Source: Armatimonadota bacterium (GTDB lineage Bacteria > Armatimonadota > Fimbriimonadia > Fimbriimonadales > Fimbriimonadaceae). Taken from it: DNA of 64,000 bases. The stretch's first letter is position 1; each line of letters begins with the position of its first letter. The DNA is taken from contig JAFDWR010000003.1 in assembly GCA_018268355.1 (NCBI GenBank), positions 297,714 through 361,713 of the forward strand. Direction: 5' to 3'. The notes under the pieces were generated by a model. It had not been told where the DNA came from. It saw nothing but the letters and a program-made list of their open reading frames with translations, and ran no database searches. Of the stretch, positions 36,869 through 45,489 are shown piece by piece. A program made the position numbers and the translations under genes.

Positions 36869-38305
36869 TTATTCACCCCCCGAAGGCGCGGTTGCAGGCT
36901 TCTTCTCTCGTGCCGTGGCCGCCTTTTCACCTTGGGTCTTGTAAAGGAGATCCTTCATTTCAAAGATGTTGATGACGGGCAGGAACCTGAGGAAGAGGAA
37001 CATGAACATGAAGAACATGCCGATCGTTCCGAGGAACATGCCGAAGTCCCAAACCGTTGGGTAGTAGTTCTTGTCCGAGCTCGGCAGGTAGTTCTGCATC
37101 AGCGACATCGGGATGATGACGAAGCGCTCGAGCCACATACCGACGCTGACGAGGAGACAGATCACCCAGATCAGGCCTTCCTTGCGGCGGTTCTTCTGTG
37201 ACCAGAGCGGTTGAATCGCAATGCCGTTACAGAAGATCAGCGACCAGTAAGCCCAGGCGTACGGACCGGAGAATCGGAAGTTCAGAAGCTTGAGCTCGAC
37301 GCTCGTGCCGCTGTACCAGCCATAGAAGACTTCCAGGATGTAGCCGTAGAAGACGATCAGGCCGGTGGCGAGCATGATCTTCGTCATCCAGTCGATGTGC
37401 TTGTCGGTGATAATCTCGGTCCAACCGAACCACTTGCGAACCGGAATCGCGAGGAGAAGCACCATCGCGAAGCCTGCAAAGACGGCGCCGGCAACGAAGT
37501 AGGGCGGGAAGACGGTGACGTTCCAGCCAGGGACGATCGAGACGGCGAAGTCGTACGACACGATCGTGTGAACCGAAAGGACGAGCGGCGTCGAAAGACC
37601 CGCGAGGAGCAGGTAGGCCTGTTCGTAGCGGTGCCAGTGGCGGCTCGCTCCGCGCCAACCCATCGAAAGGAGACCGAAGAGCTTTCGGATCCACATCTTC
37701 TCGGCGCGGTCGCGCATGGTGGCGAAGTCGGGAATGAGTCCGACGAACCAGAAGAGCGCGGAAACCGTGAAGTAGGTGCTGACCGCGAAAACGTCCCACA
37801 TGAGCGGCGAACGGAAGTTCGGCCACATGCCGGTGATGTTCGGGAGCGGGAATAGCCAGTAAGCAACCCAAGGTCGACCCGTGTGCAGAAGCGGATAGAG
37901 GCCCGCGCACATGACCGCGAAGATCGTCATCGCCTCCGCAAAGCGGTTGATCGAGTTACGCCAGTTCTGGCGCATCAGGAGCAAGATCGCCGAGATGAGC
38001 GTTCCTGCGTGGCCGATACCGATCCACCAAACGAAGTTGATGATGTCGAAGGCCCAGGCGGTGGGGACGTTGTTGCCCCAGATACCGATGCCTTGGTAAA
38101 GCAGCCAGCCCACTGAAAGGATCAGCAGGTGGAAGATCCCAATCGCGGTGCCCATGATGATGTACCACGGGCTCTTGAGATTGACGGGATAGCGTCCTTT
38201 CTGGTGCAACACCAAGTCGGCGACCTTTTGGTCAATCGACTCAAAGGTCTGCTCGCCCTCGATGAGGGGGCGAAACTCCATCAGCTTCTGCTTCGATTCC
38301 GCCAT
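36869..38305 (-). CDS. actC: Alternative Complex III subunit ActC (NrfD/PsrC-like quinol-binding)
   Basis: A protein of 478 residues with about ten membrane helices, of the NrfD/polysulfide reductase C family. In Alternative Complex III this subunit forms the menaquinol site facing ActB. Blocks: [60 protein letters not shown], and a C-terminal [20 protein letters not shown]. The long charged tail ([15 protein letters not shown]) is cytoplasmic. Its ATG shares a base with the actB stop, so translation is coupled. Confidence 0.96.
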   Translation of the reverse strand: MAESKQKLMEFRPLIEGEQTFESIDQKVADLVLHQKGRYPVNLKSPWYIIMGTAIGIFHLLILSVGWLLYQGIGIWGNNVPTAWAFDIINFVWWIGIGHAGTLISAILLLMRQNWRNSINRFAEAMTIFAVMCAGLYPLLHTGRPWVAYWLFPLPNITGMWPNFRSPLMWDVFAVSTYFTVSALFWFVGLIPDFATMRDRAEKMWIRKLFGLLSMGWRGASRHWHRYEQAYLLLAGLSTPLVLSVHTIVSYDFAVSIVPGWNVTVFPPYFVAGAVFAGFAMVLLLAIPVRKWFGWTEIITDKHIDWMTKIMLATGLIVFYGYILEVFYGWYSGTSVELKLLNFRFSGPYAWAYWSLIFCNGIAIQPLWSQKNRRKEGLIWVICLLVSVGMWLERFVIIPMSLMQNYLPSSDKNYYPTVWDFGMFLGTIGMFFMFMFLFLRFLPVINIFEMKDLLYKTQGEKAATAREKKPATAPSGGE

Positions 38306-41300
38306 TACGCCTTAATCTCCGGATTGGGATTCATGACTTTGCTAAGGTGCGACGTGCGCGGCCGAGTCTGCAGCTCTTCGTTGAGCAGAAGGTAGGCGCG
38401 CTTGTCGCGTCGGGACTTGAAGACCTTCGAGTCCTTGTCTCGGATGTTTCCGAAAACGATGGCCTGAGTGGGACAGGCTTGCTGGCACGCGGTGACCACT
38501 TCGCCATCCTGCAGTTCGCGACCGAGCTTCTTGGCTTCGATTCGCGCGCCGCTGATGCGCTGGGTGCAGTACGTGCACTTCTCCATGACGCCTCGACCTC
38601 GGACCGAAACGTCGGGGTTGACCAGCATCTGGAGGAGCTGGATACCGTTCGTCTTCGGCGACTTGATCGGGCCGGGAACCTGCTTGATGTCCACCGATGC
38701 TTCCGAGAACTGCGGCTGGTTGTCCGAGTAGTTCAGGTAGTTGAACCGTCGAACCTTGTAGGGGCAGTTGTTGGAGCAGTAGCGGGTGCCAACGCAGCGG
38801 TTGTAAACCATCTGGTTGAGACCGTCGTGCGAGTGGACGGTGGCTGCGACCGGGCAAACCGGTTCGCAGGGTGCCTTTTCGCAGTGGACGCAGGCAATCG
38901 GCTGGAAGACCGGCATCGGGTTGTCGATCGGATCGACTTCCTTGTTGTTCGGCTCTTCGGTTCGCTGGCCCGTCACCGCGTTCTGCGACGTGTAATAGCG
39001 GTCGATGCGGATCCAGTGCATCTCACGACCGCGCTTGACCTGTTCCTTGCCCACGATCGGGATGTTGTTCTCGGCTTGGCAGGCAATCGCACAGGCGTTG
39101 CAGCCGATACACAGGTTCATGTCGATCGTCATGCCCCACTGCGGACCTTCGAATTCGAAAATCTCGTCGGGATACATGTTGAGGTCCTTCAGCTCGCGCT
39201 TGTGGCCCTCTTCTGCACCGTGCTCCCCTTCCTTGTGCTCGCCTTCCTTGTGCTCGCCGGCACCGTGGGCGGTTTCACCCGTAAGTCCGCTGAGCTCGGC
39301 AAGCGTGTTCCACTGGACGATGTCTCGTCCGAGCATGGAGTGGTGAATCTGAGTCGTCGCCAGTGCGTAAACCGCAGACGAGCCTCGGGTCTCTTCGGCC
39401 ACTGCGTGGTTGAGCGCCTTCGAGCTTCGAAGCGCGTAGACGTCGACACCGGCGTTCTTCTGGACGGTTCCGCCTTCGGTTCGGCCAAAGCCTGCGTGGA
39501 GGGTGATGACGCCGTCAGGCTGTCCGGGCTGGACGTAAACGCCGAGGGTCGCCGAGTTGCCGCCAACCGTGATCGTGAGCGACTCTTCGGACTTGACGCC
39601 AAGCTCGGCCGCCGTCTTCGGGCTGACAATCGCGGCGTTGTCCCACGTGAGCTTCGACATCGGTCGCGGCAGCTCTTGGAGCCAGCCGTTGTTCGCGTAG
39701 CGACCATCGAAGATGTGGGGGTCGGGCCGGAAGCTGATCTCGATGCCGGTGACCGGCTTCGATTCAACCGCAATCTGCTGGGCGGTCGGCTTCACGACCG
39801 GGAGCTTCGTATTCGGAACGACGCCGTCGTGGAGGACCTTTCGCCAACCATTTTCGTCGGCGACGGCTCCTGCGTACTTCGTCTTTCGAATTCGCTCGTG
39901 GCCGTTGATGAGGTCGCCCTGGAGTGCGCCAAAGAACTCGACCGGAGTCGGGTTGTTATAGAGCGGCTTGATGAGCGGCTGGATGATCGAAACCGTGCCG
40001 TCGATCGCTCGGGCGTCACCCCATTCCTCAAGGAACGAGGTTGCCGGGACGTGCCAGTCGCAGGCGCGAGCGGTTTCATCTCGATAGAGGCCGTAGTGAA
40101 CGCTGAACTTCGCCTTTCCGAGGGCCTTTTCGAACTCAAGATCGCTCGGCGCGGTGAACACGGGGTTCGACCCGACGATGGCGAGGACGTCGACCTTGTT
40201 GGCGTTGAGCGCCTTGACGAGGTCATTGATGCTCGCGCTCGTTGCCTCGGTGTCAAAGGCTTCGGTGTAGCTCAGCGCGTTCGAAGCAAGCTTCTCGTTG
40301 ATGTGGGCGACCACGATGTGGACTTCGGGGTCGGCATAGTCGCCTGCGACGACCACACCGGCACTTCCCGCCGCCATGAGGTCCTTGACCATCGCCTGGA
40401 GGTGTCGCTGCTCGACCCCTTGGACCGGAGATGCGCTGCCGTTCTCAATTCCGTTCAGGATCGACTTTGCCGCGTCGAGAATGGCCGACGGGCGGATGCC
40501 CCACCGGTGGTCGGCGACCGCGCCCGTGATCGACGCGCCCGACTCGAACGCATAGAGTCGGTTCATCGTGCCTTCCGAGGCTGCCTTTCGTCCCGCCGCG
40601 AATCCGCGAGCGTTCATCAGGGCGCCGGGGCCATCGGCAAGGAAGTCGGCGTCGAGGCTGACGATGACCTTTGCCTTCGACAGGTCGTAAATCGGGTTGA
40701 GCGGCTTTCCAAAGGCGACTCGGGTGCCTTCGTAAACGTTTCGGCGACCAAACGGCTCCCAGGCGTGGACAGTCATCGCCGGGTAGGCCTTCTTGAGTTC
40801 AGCGAGCTGCTCAAGAATCGTCGGCGAGGTGATCGACTCGACGAGGACGCGGAAACCCGCGCCTTGGGCGGCTTGGGTTGCCTTCAGCTTGCCCTTGAGC
40901 TCGCGGAAGAACGCCTGATAAGAATCTGCGGTGGCATCGTCGCCGCGACCCGCCATGACCTCTTGCGATCGGTCGGGGTCGTACATGGTCAGCATCGCTG
41001 CCTGCATGAAGATGCTGGACGTGCCCTTGCTGCTCGGGTGGTCGGGGTTACCCTCGATCTTCGTCGGTCGGCCTTCGTTCTGCGAAACGAGAACGCCGTG
41101 GCCATAGCCGGCGTGAACGAACGTGGAAGCGTAGTAGAGCGGCTTGCCGATCGTCACCTCTTCGGGGTTCTTGACGTAAGGAACGATCTTCTCTTCGGGG
41201 AGGAAGTAGCCGCGGCAGCCCGTGAGTCCCGCGAGCGCAATCGACGCGCCCATGAACTTGAGGAACACGCGTCGGTCCATGTCGACGAGCGAGCGTCGAT

Positions 41301-41457
41301 TCGGAAACTCGTCATCGACCCATTGCTGAAACTCCGGAGTCTCGGCAACCTCTTCGAGCGAGCGCCAGTAATGGCGACCCGTCTTGCCGTTCAGCTTCTC
41401 GCGGACGGCGTCGAGGTCAAGTTGAGGAGGATTAGGCAGGTTGTTGGAATCCATCAA
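38305..41457 (-). CDS. actB: Alternative Complex III subunit ActB, molybdopterin-type domain fused to FeS domain
   Basis: A protein of 1050 residues. A Tat-type leader (MDRRVFLKFMGASIALAGLTGC) may also be a lipobox. Residues about 90-720 resemble molybdopterin oxidoreductases, but in ActB this domain is known to lack the cofactor. Residues about 770-1010 are an FeS domain with four cysteine groups: CIGCNACAIAC, CVHCEKAPCEPVC, CVGTRYCSNNC, and CTYC followed by CQQAC. These would hold three [4Fe-4S] and one [3Fe-4S] or [4Fe-4S] cluster. A His/Glu-rich linker (GEHKEGEHKEGEHG) separates the domains. It begins 9 nt after actA. Confidence 0.96.
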   Translation of the reverse strand: MMDSNNLPNPPQLDLDAVREKLNGKTGRHYWRSLEEVAETPEFQQWVDDEFPNRRSLVDMDRRVFLKFMGASIALAGLTGCRGYFLPEEKIVPYVKNPEEVTIGKPLYYASTFVHAGYGHGVLVSQNEGRPTKIEGNPDHPSSKGTSSIFMQAAMLTMYDPDRSQEVMAGRGDDATADSYQAFFRELKGKLKATQAAQGAGFRVLVESITSPTILEQLAELKKAYPAMTVHAWEPFGRRNVYEGTRVAFGKPLNPIYDLSKAKVIVSLDADFLADGPGALMNARGFAAGRKAASEGTMNRLYAFESGASITGAVADHRWGIRPSAILDAAKSILNGIENGSASPVQGVEQRHLQAMVKDLMAAGSAGVVVAGDYADPEVHIVVAHINEKLASNALSYTEAFDTEATSASINDLVKALNANKVDVLAIVGSNPVFTAPSDLEFEKALGKAKFSVHYGLYRDETARACDWHVPATSFLEEWGDARAIDGTVSIIQPLIKPLYNNPTPVEFFGALQGDLINGHERIRKTKYAGAVADENGWRKVLHDGVVPNTKLPVVKPTAQQIAVESKPVTGIEISFRPDPHIFDGRYANNGWLQELPRPMSKLTWDNAAIVSPKTAAELGVKSEESLTITVGGNSATLGVYVQPGQPDGVITLHAGFGRTEGGTVQKNAGVDVYALRSSKALNHAVAEETRGSSAVYALATTQIHHSMLGRDIVQWNTLAELSGLTGETAHGAGEHKEGEHKEGEHGAEEGHKRELKDLNMYPDEIFEFEGPQWGMTIDMNLCIGCNACAIACQAENNIPIVGKEQVKRGREMHWIRIDRYYTSQNAVTGQRTEEPNNKEVDPIDNPMPVFQPIACVHCEKAPCEPVCPVAATVHSHDGLNQMVYNRCVGTRYCSNNCPYKVRRFNYLNYSDNQPQFSEASVDIKQVPGPIKSPKTNGIQLLQMLVNPDVSVRGRGVMEKCTYCTQRISGARIEAKKLGRELQDGEVVTACQQACPTQAIVFGNIRDKDSKVFKSRRDKRAYLLLNEELQTRPRTSHLSKVMNPNPEIKA

Positions 41458-41466
41458 GTCAAATCC

Positions 41467-42216
41467 TTAGCGGTGGCAAACTCCGCAGTCCGAAAGCTGC
41501 TGGGTCTTGATTCCGTACTTCTGAACGAGCTCCTTGCCCGCAGTCACGTCTTCGGCCTTCTCCGACCGCGCGGTTCCGCCGGTCACAAGAGCCTCTTCTC
41601 GCGCGGTGAGCTTCTCTTGGCGCTGGACCTTCCAGTACAGCTCGAACACCTGCTGGCGAGGGGTGAGGCCGGGGTTGGCCTTGTCCGCCATGAGGTACTT
41701 CTCCGGCGCGCGGTGGCATTCGAGGCACCACTGCATTTGGAAGCTGTTGCCCTTCGCAGTGATGTGCATCTGCTGAACGGGTCCGTGACACTGGTTGCAG
41801 TTGATGCCGCGATTGATGTGAATCGAGTGGTTGAAGTAGACGAACTCGGGGACCTTGTTGACCAGGTTCCACTTGAGCGGGATGTTCTCCTCGTAGCTCT
41901 TGCGGACCGGCTCAAGGAGCGGGCTGTTCGTCCAAATCTGACTGTGGCAGCTCATGCACGTTTCGGTGCCCGGGATGCCGGCCTGGGCCGACTTCTCGAC
42001 GCTGACGTGGCAATAGCGGCAGTCGATGCCGAGCTCCCACGCATGGTGCTGGTGGCTAAAGGGAACGGGCTGGTTCTTGGGAACGTTTACCTTTGTATTC
42101 AGTGAGGAGCGAGAAACTGCCGCCCCGGCCAAGCCGAGGATCACGGGTGCTGACAGCCCCAAGAACAAACTGAATCTCGCGACCGTGTTCGATGACGGTT
42201 TGAAGATCTGTGCCAT
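41467..42216 (-). CDS. actA: Alternative Complex III subunit ActA, pentaheme cytochrome c
   Basis: A protein of 249 residues with an N-terminal membrane anchor (VARFSLFLGLSAPVILGLAG) and five CXXCH heme motifs: CRYCH, CMSCH, CNQCH, CLECH and CGVCH, the last at the very C-terminus. ActA passes electrons from the ActB clusters towards ActE. Additional histidines (SHQHHAW, FNHSIHINRG) are likely axial ligands. It is the first gene of the 12-gene operon and has an AAGGAATC Shine-Dalgarno. Confidence 0.96.
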   Translation of the reverse strand: MAQIFKPSSNTVARFSLFLGLSAPVILGLAGAAVSRSSLNTKVNVPKNQPVPFSHQHHAWELGIDCRYCHVSVEKSAQAGIPGTETCMSCHSQIWTNSPLLEPVRKSYEENIPLKWNLVNKVPEFVYFNHSIHINRGINCNQCHGPVQQMHITAKGNSFQMQWCLECHRAPEKYLMADKANPGLTPRQQVFELYWKVQRQEKLTAREEALVTGGTARSEKAEDVTAGKELVQKYGIKTQQLSDCGVCHR

Positions 42217-42233
42217 TAAGATTCCTTACCTAT

Positions 42234-42246
42234 TCCTAGCCTAGGA
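42234..42246. promoter_or_regulatory. 13-bp palindrome in the act-cox operon leader
   Basis: TCCTAG-C-CTAGGA, a perfect 6+1+6 inverted repeat. It lies 17 nt before the actA ATG and downstream of the -10 at 42280-42285. It is an operator candidate; no bound regulator is known. Confidence 0.35.
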
Positions 42247-42279
42247 CGAGACGACATCACGCGTCGCGTCACCCACGCA

Positions 42280-42285
42280 ACTATA
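42280..42285 (-). promoter_or_regulatory. -10 box (TATAGT) of the act-cox operon
   Basis: TATAGT on the minus strand in the 113-bp gap before actA, giving a leader of about 55 nt. The 17-nt-spaced -35 position holds AGAAAC, which is weak. Confidence 0.4.
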
Positions 42286-42329
42286 AGCTACCTCCCGACC
42301 GCGTTTCTATGCGGGGGTGAGGTGACTTT

Positions 42330-44255
42330 TCATGACAAGAGCACACGGTCCAGCGCGATGAACGCGAACCAGAGTGCGAGATAGAGCATCGAGTAGTGGA
42401 AAAGCCGACTGGCACGAGGCCGGTCGATCTGCTTCCAGAGTTGAAAACAGAAGAGCCCGAGGATCGCGTTGAGAACAATCGCGCCGCTCAAGGCGATCCA
42501 GCCCACATCCTTCATCACGAAGGGCGCGAGCGTCGCCATCACGGTGAGCACCATGTAGAAAATGATCTGCTGGACGGTGTAGCGGTCGCCGCGCACGACG
42601 GGGAGCATCGGTACGCCCGCCGCTTGATAGTCGTCCTTGATCAGAAGGGCCAACGCCCAGAAATGGACCGGAGTCCAAAGGAAAATGACGCCGAAGAGCA
42701 CCCAGGCAAACACCGGGAGCTCGTTAGCCACCGCCGCCCAACCCACAAGGGGCGGGAACGCCCCCGCCGCGCCACCGATGACGATGTTCTGCCAGGTGCG
42801 CCGCTTCAAAAGCAGGGTGTAGATGACGATGTAGAAAACGTAGCCTGCGAGCGCCATCAATGCGGTCAGCAGGTTCGCACCCGCCCAAAGGATGCCAAAG
42901 CTGAGCGCGGCTGTTCCGAGGCCAAAGGCGAGGGCGTGCTCGGAGGGGATGGACTGGGTCACCGTCGGGCGCTTGGACGTGCGCTTCATCGTGCCGTCGA
43001 TGTCACGGTCGATGACCATGTTGATCGCGTTCGCCGCACCTGCCATCAGGTAGCCGCCGATGAACACCCAGGTGAAGAGCCCAAGGCCGGGCCAACCCTT
43101 GGCGGGGATGAACATCGTCACCATCGTAGTGAACAGCAGCAGCGAGATCACGCGGGGCTTGGTGAGCGCGATGTACTGCTTGAGAAGAGCCTTTCCGGTC
43201 GCGCGCGGCTCCGCTTCGGCACCTGACCACTGGAATTTCTCGACATGAGTGGCCCGGGGCGCAAGCGCGAAGTAGGTCATCGCGGCGATCGCAACCCAAA
43301 GACCATCGGCGAGCACGAGGTGGAGCACCTGAATCCAGATCGGCGCCTTCAGCTGGATGTTGAGCAAGCCCAGTCCGATTTGGCTGACGAAGAGGATGAT
43401 GACCGCGCGACCGGCCCGCTTGACCTCGTCGCTCGGGCGGAAGTGGCCAATGAACCCGACGAGGAAGAGCATGTAAAGCCCAACCGTACACGCGACGAAC
43501 GGGTGGCTGAGCTGCAGCTTGTAAAGGTAGTGCGAACCCTGCTGGAGGGCGGCGCCGATCACGTTGTCGGTCGGCTTAAGCATGTGGCCCAGCGCGCTGC
43601 AAGCACCCGTGATGCTCACGACGAGTGCGCCGAAGATGCCGCCCACGAGGGCCCAACCCACCGCGCCCTGGCTCGACCACCTCGGCCGCTCAAACCCCTT
43701 GGAAGCGAGGTAAGTCGCGGTCAGCGCGGCGAGCAGTGCGAAGGTCGTTCCGATGTGAATGCAGGTTGAAATCGTCCGCCGCACGCTTTCTTCATGGGCG
43801 ACGAGCTTCAGCAGGACGATTCCTGCGCCCACGCCTGCTTCGACGAGCATGAAGAACAGGCTGAACAGCGCATAGCGCCGAACCGGGCTGCCTTTACCGT
43901 AGACCTGAAACGCTCGAACTGCAACGTAGGCGATGAGCAGGAGCACCATTCCGCTGGTTGCGCGGTGCAGGAACTCGATGAGGGTCGCGGTATTGCTCAG
44001 ATCAGGCTTGAACGTTCCGTTACAGAACGGCCAGTGGTCGCCGCAACCCGCACCCGAGAAGCTTGCGCGAACGAGCCCGCCCCAACCCACGATGAAAAGG
44101 GTGAGGAGCCCGGCGAAAAAGCTCAGCTTCTGGAAGCCGAGGGTGCCGGCTGGATTTGCGGCAGTGGTGGAATCCATGTCAGACCCTGCATGTTCCCCGA
44201 CGGGTGCACTCTTGGGAGCGCTCACGTCATCCGGGGCGGAATTCTGCGTGGCCAT
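42330..44255 (-). CDS. ctaAB: Fused heme A synthase (CtaA/COX15) - heme O synthase (CtaB/COX10)
   Basis: One protein of 641 residues does both steps from heme B to heme A. The N-terminal half (about 40-330) is CtaA/COX15 with eight helices; its heme-binding His positions are in EFLHRATSGM, THIGTTFALL, SHPFVACTVG and LHLVLADG-like helices. The C-terminal half (about 350-640) is the UbiA-type farnesyltransferase CtaB with the prenyl-diphosphate motif NMVIDRDIDGTMKRTSKRP and the second Asp block KDDYQAAGVPML. I chose the ATG at 44255 because a TATAAT lies at 44286-44291; an ATG at 44324 would be upstream of that promoter. It makes the heme for the adjacent oxidase. Confidence 0.95.
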   Translation of the reverse strand: MATQNSAPDDVSAPKSAPVGEHAGSDMDSTTAANPAGTLGFQKLSFFAGLLTLFIVGWGGLVRASFSGAGCGDHWPFCNGTFKPDLSNTATLIEFLHRATSGMVLLLIAYVAVRAFQVYGKGSPVRRYALFSLFFMLVEAGVGAGIVLLKLVAHEESVRRTISTCIHIGTTFALLAALTATYLASKGFERPRWSSQGAVGWALVGGIFGALVVSITGACSALGHMLKPTDNVIGAALQQGSHYLYKLQLSHPFVACTVGLYMLFLVGFIGHFRPSDEVKRAGRAVIILFVSQIGLGLLNIQLKAPIWIQVLHLVLADGLWVAIAAMTYFALAPRATHVEKFQWSGAEAEPRATGKALLKQYIALTKPRVISLLLFTTMVTMFIPAKGWPGLGLFTWVFIGGYLMAGAANAINMVIDRDIDGTMKRTSKRPTVTQSIPSEHALAFGLGTAALSFGILWAGANLLTALMALAGYVFYIVIYTLLLKRRTWQNIVIGGAAGAFPPLVGWAAVANELPVFAWVLFGVIFLWTPVHFWALALLIKDDYQAAGVPMLPVVRGDRYTVQQIIFYMVLTVMATLAPFVMKDVGWIALSGAIVLNAILGLFCFQLWKQIDRPRASRLFHYSMLYLALWFAFIALDRVLLS

Positions 44256-44285
44256 GACTAAAGGGATCGCATGATGCGACCCCTT

Positions 44286-44291
44286 ATTATA
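44286..44291 (-). promoter_or_regulatory. -10 box (TATAAT) of ctaAB
   Basis: A perfect TATAAT on the minus strand, 30 nt before the ATG at 44255. The -35 region is weak (TGGAAA at 18-nt spacing). Confidence 0.6.
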
Positions 44292-44327
44292 GATTTTCGA
44301 GTCTAAGCATTTCCACGTTAGCAACGA

Positions 44328-45395
44328 TCAACCGGGAATCTTGCCGAGTTCGTGCTTCAGGGTGTTGATCGAGTCAATGTTCTCGGGGTCGATGCCGTTC
44401 AGGGCAGCGAGGTAGATCGACGCGAAGTCGCCGTACGCCGCGAGTCGGAGCATCCGCTCAAGCAGGCTCGCGCCGTTCGCCTTCACGTGAATGAACTCGG
44501 CGGTCGCTCCGACCAGCTGCTGGGTCACGCGGGCCCGCGCCTTCATCTTTTCCGATTCCGAGCCGTCCTCGAGGACGACCACGCGCCAGTGGTTCACGCC
44601 TTGCTCGCCTGCCTTCACCCAGCCGAGGATCTCGTTGTGGTTCAGCTCCGGGAAGGCATTCGGGAACGCGAGGTTCTTCGAGTTCTCGTTGATTTGGCCC
44701 TTCCATCGGTTCGCGATCGCGCCCTGCCACGAGCCGAGGCCGTAGAGGAGGGTCACCGAGCCGTGCATCTTTTCCGCGAGTTGCTTGGCCGAGTTCGACT
44801 CAAAAGGAACGTCCACGCCGACCGAGGCGATCTCGGCGTCGAGTCCGCGAAGCGCCTCTTCGAGTGGCTGCGACGGGAGAAGGCCGAGCCTCTCGCAAAG
44901 GACCAGCACCGGCACCATCATGTAGCCCAGCGCGGTGCGAGGAGGGAATCCGCCGGGGACGATGACCGCCGAGTAGCCGTCGGCCGCCGCCATCTCGGCG
45001 AGCTTGCCGCCGCTCGTGACGACGAGGATCTGCGCGCCGCGCGCCTTCGCCTGGGCATACGCCGAGAGAGTCTCTTCCGTGTTGCCCGAATAGCTCGTGC
45101 AGAAAACGAGGTCCTGATCGCCGATGTAGTTCGGCAGAACGTAGTCCCGGTTCACGAGGAAGGGTCGGTCGCCGTGGGCCTCGAAGAGGCATCGGCAGAA
45201 GTCGCCGCCCGCCGCTGAACCACCGAGGCCGGTCAGCATCACGATCTTAGGATCAACTCGCAGCTTGGGCAGCACCGCTGCACGTGCGATCTCCGCCGCT
45301 TCGCGGCATTGATCCGCAAATCCCTCGAACTTCTCCAACATTCCCTTCGGGTCGAGTCGGGTGACGAAATCGCGCTGATCCAGCATGTGAGCCAT
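44328..45395 (-). CDS. Bifunctional phosphoglucose/phosphomannose isomerase
   Basis: A SIS-domain sugar isomerase of 355 residues that interconverts fructose-6-phosphate with glucose-6-phosphate and mannose-6-phosphate. The first SIS domain starts with VMLTGLGGSAAGGDF and contains the phosphate-binding SYSGNTEETL near residue 100. The second contains GSWQGAIANRWKGQINENSK and LNHNEILGW, both typical of the bifunctional archaeal/bacterial Pgi-Pmi type. It stands alone; a TAATCT box lies 7 nt before the ATG. Confidence 0.9.
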   Translation of the reverse strand: MAHMLDQRDFVTRLDPKGMLEKFEGFADQCREAAEIARAAVLPKLRVDPKIVMLTGLGGSAAGGDFCRCLFEAHGDRPFLVNRDYVLPNYIGDQDLVFCTSYSGNTEETLSAYAQAKARGAQILVVTSGGKLAEMAAADGYSAVIVPGGFPPRTALGYMMVPVLVLCERLGLLPSQPLEEALRGLDAEIASVGVDVPFESNSAKQLAEKMHGSVTLLYGLGSWQGAIANRWKGQINENSKNLAFPNAFPELNHNEILGWVKAGEQGVNHWRVVVLEDGSESEKMKARARVTQQLVGATAEFIHVKANGASLLERMLRLAAYGDFASIYLAALNGIDPENIDSINTLKHELGKIPG

Positions 45396-45402
45396 GTCTT
45401 AA

Positions 45403-45408
45403 AGATTA
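45403..45408 (-). promoter_or_regulatory. -10-like box (TAATCT) before the phosphosugar isomerase
   Basis: TAATCT on the minus strand, 7 nt before the ATG, in the same arrangement as the S9 peptidase gene. Confidence 0.35.
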
Positions 45409-45489
45409 CCGGCCCGGAACTTTTGGTCACCGGCCCATGCGTAAGGATGGCGTTAAGGTCTCTGCGCAAGCAGACCGGAGGAAATGTAG

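Noticed and set aside
39210..39260. Short GEHKEGEHKEGEHG repeat in ActB as a mobile or slippage repeat
   Set aside because: It is a low-complexity His/Glu linker in frame between two domains, common in metal-enzyme linkers.
38347..42105. A 1252-codon open frame on the plus strand
   Set aside because: It is antisense to actB and actA, which have clear heme and FeS motifs. Long antisense frames are expected in GC-rich genes; the translation is rich in Arg, Val, Asp and Leu without motifs.
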